Of a DNA stretch of 64,000 bases, positions 60,182 to 64,000 are shown in pieces (the stretch's first letter is position 1; every line of letters starts with the position of its first letter). The DNA is from Cheilinus undulatus (lineage: Eukaryota; Chordata; Actinopteri; Labriformes; Labridae). A program made the translations under genes and the position numbers. Under the pieces are notes generated by a model, which saw only the letters and a program-made list of their open reading frames with translations, was not told the origin of the DNA and did not search any database. The DNA lies in assembly GCF_018320785.1 (NCBI RefSeq), contig NC_054867.1, positions 31,437,855 to 31,501,854 of the forward strand, in the 5' to 3' direction.

Positions 60182-61080
60182 CAGATAGAATAATGTTCAT
60201 TAACAAAAACAGGCAAAGAGTCAGACAATTTATGGACTTAGCTTTTTTCTGTATTGAGTTTTAAAACTTGGCCAGAAAGACATAATTTACCCAACAGGGT
60301 AAGTATTCTCAGTGCAGTTGCTCTGCTTTCAGTGTTGAAGCTCAAAACTGTAAACCCCCCATCAACAGCAGTGAATTTTTAACAAAACAGTAAAGCACTA
60401 CTACTGTAAGAGTGACTGCTTAACAGAAATACTGCAAGTTTCACATAAGATGCAGTGGATACCAAATACACATTGTCATTTTGCTACAATTATGCTTTTA
60501 AAAGCATCTTCAGGACAGATCAATGACTGCAAAGACATTTATAAACCCAATATAAACTTCTCTTCACAGTAGATCAGGTGCATACAGAAACCATAAATTT
60601 GTTTCAAACTGTGCATCACTAGAGGCAATAACAAAACAAGTGCAGAAAAATATTTTTATTTCTTACTTTTTCAGTTATTCAGTTTGGAAAGGGAGCTTGT
60701 GTGATTCCAGAATGTTCCATGACTTTCGCGGTTAACGAATCCTGATAAAGGGTGTGCCCCTTTATTTACCACAACCCACCACACAGAATTGTCCAATGGC
60801 ATGTCCTGGCAGTCAGTAAATTGGCTATGTCATTTTCGGTGTTGGCCAAACTTGTTTTATATTGCTTTTCTTTTTTTATTAAATCACTTTCAGTCAACTC
60901 AAAACACATACGTAACTTATACATTCTTCTTTAACATGCTACATCTACGTGATTAAACTATGATCACATAAGGAATGTGATTTTATTGTGTTACATAAAC
61001 TCGTTTAATCTTAGTCAATTCAAAGACCTGCCAATTGCCTTTCTTTCAGTGTATTTGCTTGTTTATCTGTTGAACAAATC
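60182..61080. other. Gap downstream of ITIH copy B
   Basis: No gene or recognisable repeat is seen. Homology with the flank of ITIH copy A begins at about 61,081. Confidence 0.4.
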
Positions 61081-61136
61081 CCACCATAAATCCTACCACA
61101 CAATAACCAAACACCGACCAGTTCTTTAGATTAATA

Positions 61137-61142
61137 TTTATT
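61137..61142 (-). terminator. Polyadenylation signal of ITIH copy B
   Basis: AATAAA on the minus strand, about 140 bases past the copy B stop, sits in flank homologous to that of copy A at 36,985-36,990. Confidence 0.55.
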
Positions 61143-61278
61143 CATTAAGTTCATATGAGGCAACCAAAGATCTGGGATAAGTTTTATAACTGAAAGTTTC
61201 AAAGTATTGTTCCATGGTGAGTCACTGTCCAACGTGTTTTTACATCAACCTTTTCAAAGATTCATCACCTTTCCCGAG

Positions 61279-62292
61279 TTAAATATGTGGAACGAGGAAC
61301 CCATAAATGGACCTCTGCAGGGCAAACTCAGAGGTGACGAGCCAGCAGTCCAGCATTGGAGCAGAGGGGATACTGTAGTCAGTGGCAGTGGATCTGCAAA
61401 TGATAACATAAATGAGCTTATATTTGTCCATCAGAGCTTGACTGTGCACCACAGGGTTGATGTTTCTATGAGCTTTTTAAGACAATAAATCCAGGCAAGA
61501 CAAAATGGTTCAAAAAAAGCGTATGGCTTGAAGGGTTGAATAACTTTCAAACATGATTTTTCACCATAATATGTAATAAACCATACCTAGCAGCCAGCAT
61601 TTCGTTGTTTTGGATTTTGAGATTTGCATAGAGAGGGTTTTGCTGCATCACCTCATAAGCTGCTGGATTAAGAGCTGAACACAGAGAGGGACAAATTCAA
61701 TAAAAATAGAAAAGGTGGTAGTTAAAGAGACGCCACAACTTTTTTCTATTAAGTGAATAACATCTTCCTCAATAACAAGTGCAAAAAAAAATGGTCGATT
61801 ATTTCGTTTAGCTGATATGGAATCAAGCAAACAAATCCACCCACCTAAAATCCCTGTGAGGTTTCCATCTGTCAGCTGTTGTCTGATAACAGGCCAGAGG
61901 AAACGAAGACCGCTTTTCTCATGAATCAAGAGGACGATCCGTGTGTCTCTGCAAACAAAATCTATTTCTTTTGGCCGTCTGATCACTGTCACACTAGAAA
62001 AGAAAGCATATTATCTTACATTTATTAAAAGCACTTTGGTCTAAGTATCAGCTGTAAATGCTTATTTACATTGAACAAAACTACTTTGAAAACACAAGTT
62101 GTTTTAACAGTCTTTTTTTGCAGCAGTTATGTAATGAAACTACCTTGGACCATTCATACTAATACCAGAACAGGGTGATATTATGTGATCTGTCAATTTA
62201 CATCAGTGGTAGGCAACTAGTGGCCTGTGGGCTAAAAATTGGCCCACTGCCAATAATACCTGGCCCACTAGGTGACATTGATTAAAAAACAG

Positions 62293-62354
<62 letters not shown>

Positions 62355-63363
62355 TATCACAAGAACAACAATTCCACACAAATTTCACAACATTAATTCG
62401 AAAGTCATGACAAAATATGATAAAATAAAATAAAGCAGCATCTCCTTGACTTCAGACACACACTGGCTTGAGGTAGGAACTTAACTGGCACATGTGCGCA
62501 CTGAGAAAAAGGAGAAAAGAAGAAAAATCGCTCTTTGTGTGCCACTGTAACAGACAAAGTGCAAAATCTATTTCATTGAGTAAAACAAATAACAAGCTTG
62601 ACTCAAAGATCAAATAAATAAATAATAACAGCCTGTAGCAAATTCATTGATTTTAAATAAATAACCTTACTAAATTATGTTTTTGTACAATTATAATGAG
62701 ATGATAGATGAGAAAAAAAAAGTATCTTTTTAGTAGGAAAGACAGGTTTTGCCTAATGAAGATATATTTTTGGCCCGCCATTGAGTTGGTCATAAAAAAA
62801 TTTGGCCTGAGGCCAAACTTAGTTGCCGACCCCTGCACTACAATATTGCGATATTTTGCTGTGCGATACTGTATCGATATTTTAAAATGCTGTGTCAGTT
62901 TTATTAATGAATAACTTATATATATATATTTAAAATGTGCATGTACACAATTTAAAAAAATGTTACAATGTATCGCAATATATCAGTATTTACTGGCACT
63001 CCTGTATCGCAATTACATATTGTATTGCCAGATTCTTGCCAATACACACTCCTAGTGGTAGTGGGGTGTTAAAAAGAGTAAAAATGTACATTTCTAAAAG
63101 AAGCCCTGCAAAAACTGCCACACATGAAAGCTTGATTGTGCACACAGAAGGTGTGTTTCCTCACAGTATTATTCCTGTGATAACAATGCAAACTCACCCA
63201 TCACGAGTAATGATTTCATTCTCCTGAAGATGGATAGCTGTGCCCTGCGGGTCTCGTACAACGATTCTCAAGCCATCAAGCTCAAATTTTGCATTAGTTG
63301 TGTAGATGGCAATCCTTCTGAATCCTCCCAGTAATGCATCGAGCTCACCGTTCACTAACAGCC
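61279..63363 (-). CDS. ITIH copy B, last four coding exons (gene continues past window)
   Basis: Exons on the minus strand are 63363..63198, 61993..61845, 61674..61587 and 61393..61279. They match exons 15-18 of copy A exactly in length and phase (166, 149, 88, 115 bases). The encoded C-terminal domain, from [20 protein letters not shown] to [13 protein letters not shown], is highly similar to copy A. Differences include VCRDT for VSGDT in the second exon, a Leu for Ser early in the first, and a different end (YGFLVPHI against MGEFIVAQI). All frames are open and splice sites intact, so it is probably a working gene. The VIT and vWA exons should lie beyond base 64,000. Confidence 0.88.
62204..62835. 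mobile_element. hAT-type non-autonomous element with (at)n
   Basis: The left end cagtggtaggcaactagtgg pairs with the inverted right end agttgccgacccctg. Both ends contain 'ggccca/tggcc' words. A (ta)n run of about 54 bases fills 62,299-62,352. No transposase is present. It lies in the ITIH copy B intron between exons 15 and 16 and has no counterpart in copy A. No clear 8-bp target duplication is seen. Confidence 0.7.
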
Positions 63364-63454
63364 CTAGAGCAAAAGAAACGGTGTTGGAGAAACAGATACT
63401 TTCCTTAAAGCTACTATGAGGCGTTTTTAACTGGTTATGAAACAGACCCAGAAC

Positions 63455-63705
63455 TAGAAAAGCACTCGGAGAGTGCAGACCTCCGCCTTTAGCCCTATCT
63501 CCCAATAGGGAAGAATCCTTTAAAAAATTCCTGGATCCAGACGGTGATCCAGATCACTCCCAAAATCTAATCAGTTCTTCCTTATGCCATTTCTGATATT
63601 TCCTGAAAATTTCATCAAAATCCATCCTTAACTTTTTGAGTTATGTTGCTAACAAACAAACTAACAAACCCTGCCGATCACATATCCTTCTTGGCGGTGG
63701 TAATA
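63455..63705. repeat. Dispersed retroelement-like repeat, copy 2
   Basis: Nearly identical to 33,587-33,845. The flanking intron sequence on both sides matches copy A (38,764-38,905), which lacks this piece, so its borders are visible by comparison: it sits between '..cagacccag' and 'aacactgatgcctcta'. Confidence 0.8.
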
Positions 63706-64000
63706 ACACTGATGCCTCTATATGACATACAAGAGCATATAAGTCTTTCAGTGACAAGACTAAAACTATGCTTTATTTGCTAGTGGTGTAAAGCTAATCC
63801 TATCTGGACTGGTTAACCGATCTTAATGTCAAAGGTCTGAGTGCATTGGTTCATGGAGCCAGATTGATAAAAATGTAGCATGAATCAGTTTTAACGTTAG
63901 GGATCTGAGGCTCTGCTGCTTGTTGCGTGACCTGCGGTGACCTTTTACCTTTAAACAAGTCATGTGACCTTACTATGAAGGAAGGATAACTTTTGAAATG
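63706..64000. other. ITIH copy B intron to window edge
   Basis: The first 60 bases match the copy A intron at about 38,855-38,915. No exon equivalent to copy A exon 14 appears before the end of the window. Confidence 0.45.

Overview
The window looks like nuclear DNA of a ray-finned (teleost) fish. The genes are split into many short exons with GT/AG borders. They are vertebrate families: an IL-17 receptor with a SEFIR domain, a CRELD-type membrane protein, and inter-alpha-trypsin inhibitor heavy chains. The rest is packed with repeats typical of fish: Tc1-like transposons, hAT elements, a tRNA-derived SINE, MITEs and short LINE tails. I cannot name the species.

Layout, left to right. (1) 1-6,436, plus strand: the last two coding exons of a gene I do not recognise, ending in about 200 residues rich in His, Pro and Gln and a short acidic tail. 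Copies of a helicase-derived repeat and a SINE lie around them. (2) 6,437-14,230: its presumed 3' UTR or flank, with a MITE and decayed Tc1 copies; AATAAA is at 13,522. (3) 14,959-18,300, minus: a five-exon creld1-like gene lacking the N-terminal half of the family. (4) 18,301-21,962: a non-coding gap with a 788-bp hAT element bounded by a perfect 8-bp target duplication. (5) 21,963-32,245, minus: il17rc in 14 coding exons, with a decayed Tc1 element in one intron. (6) 37,121-51,412, minus: a complete ITIH gene of 18 coding exons, about 856 aa. (7) 51,413-61,080: a repeat-dense gap with a broken KDZ-transposase-like reading frame, hAT pieces, and a 170-bp direct repeat about 2.9 kb apart. (8) 61,279 to the window edge, minus: the last four coding exons of a second ITIH gene, a tandem duplicate of the first.

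The il17rc-creld1 pair, and the convergent gene beyond creld1, match the mammalian IL17RC-CRELD1 arrangement, which supports both names. The ITIH genes encode secreted VIT plus vWA proteins. The complete copy lacks the DPHF motif used for linkage to bikunin, so it probably acts like ITIH4, without a chondroitin-sulfate bridge. No operon-like cooperation is expected.

Exon borders were read by eye from splice consensus and phase continuity. They are internally consistent (every joined phase closes) but are not supported by transcripts.
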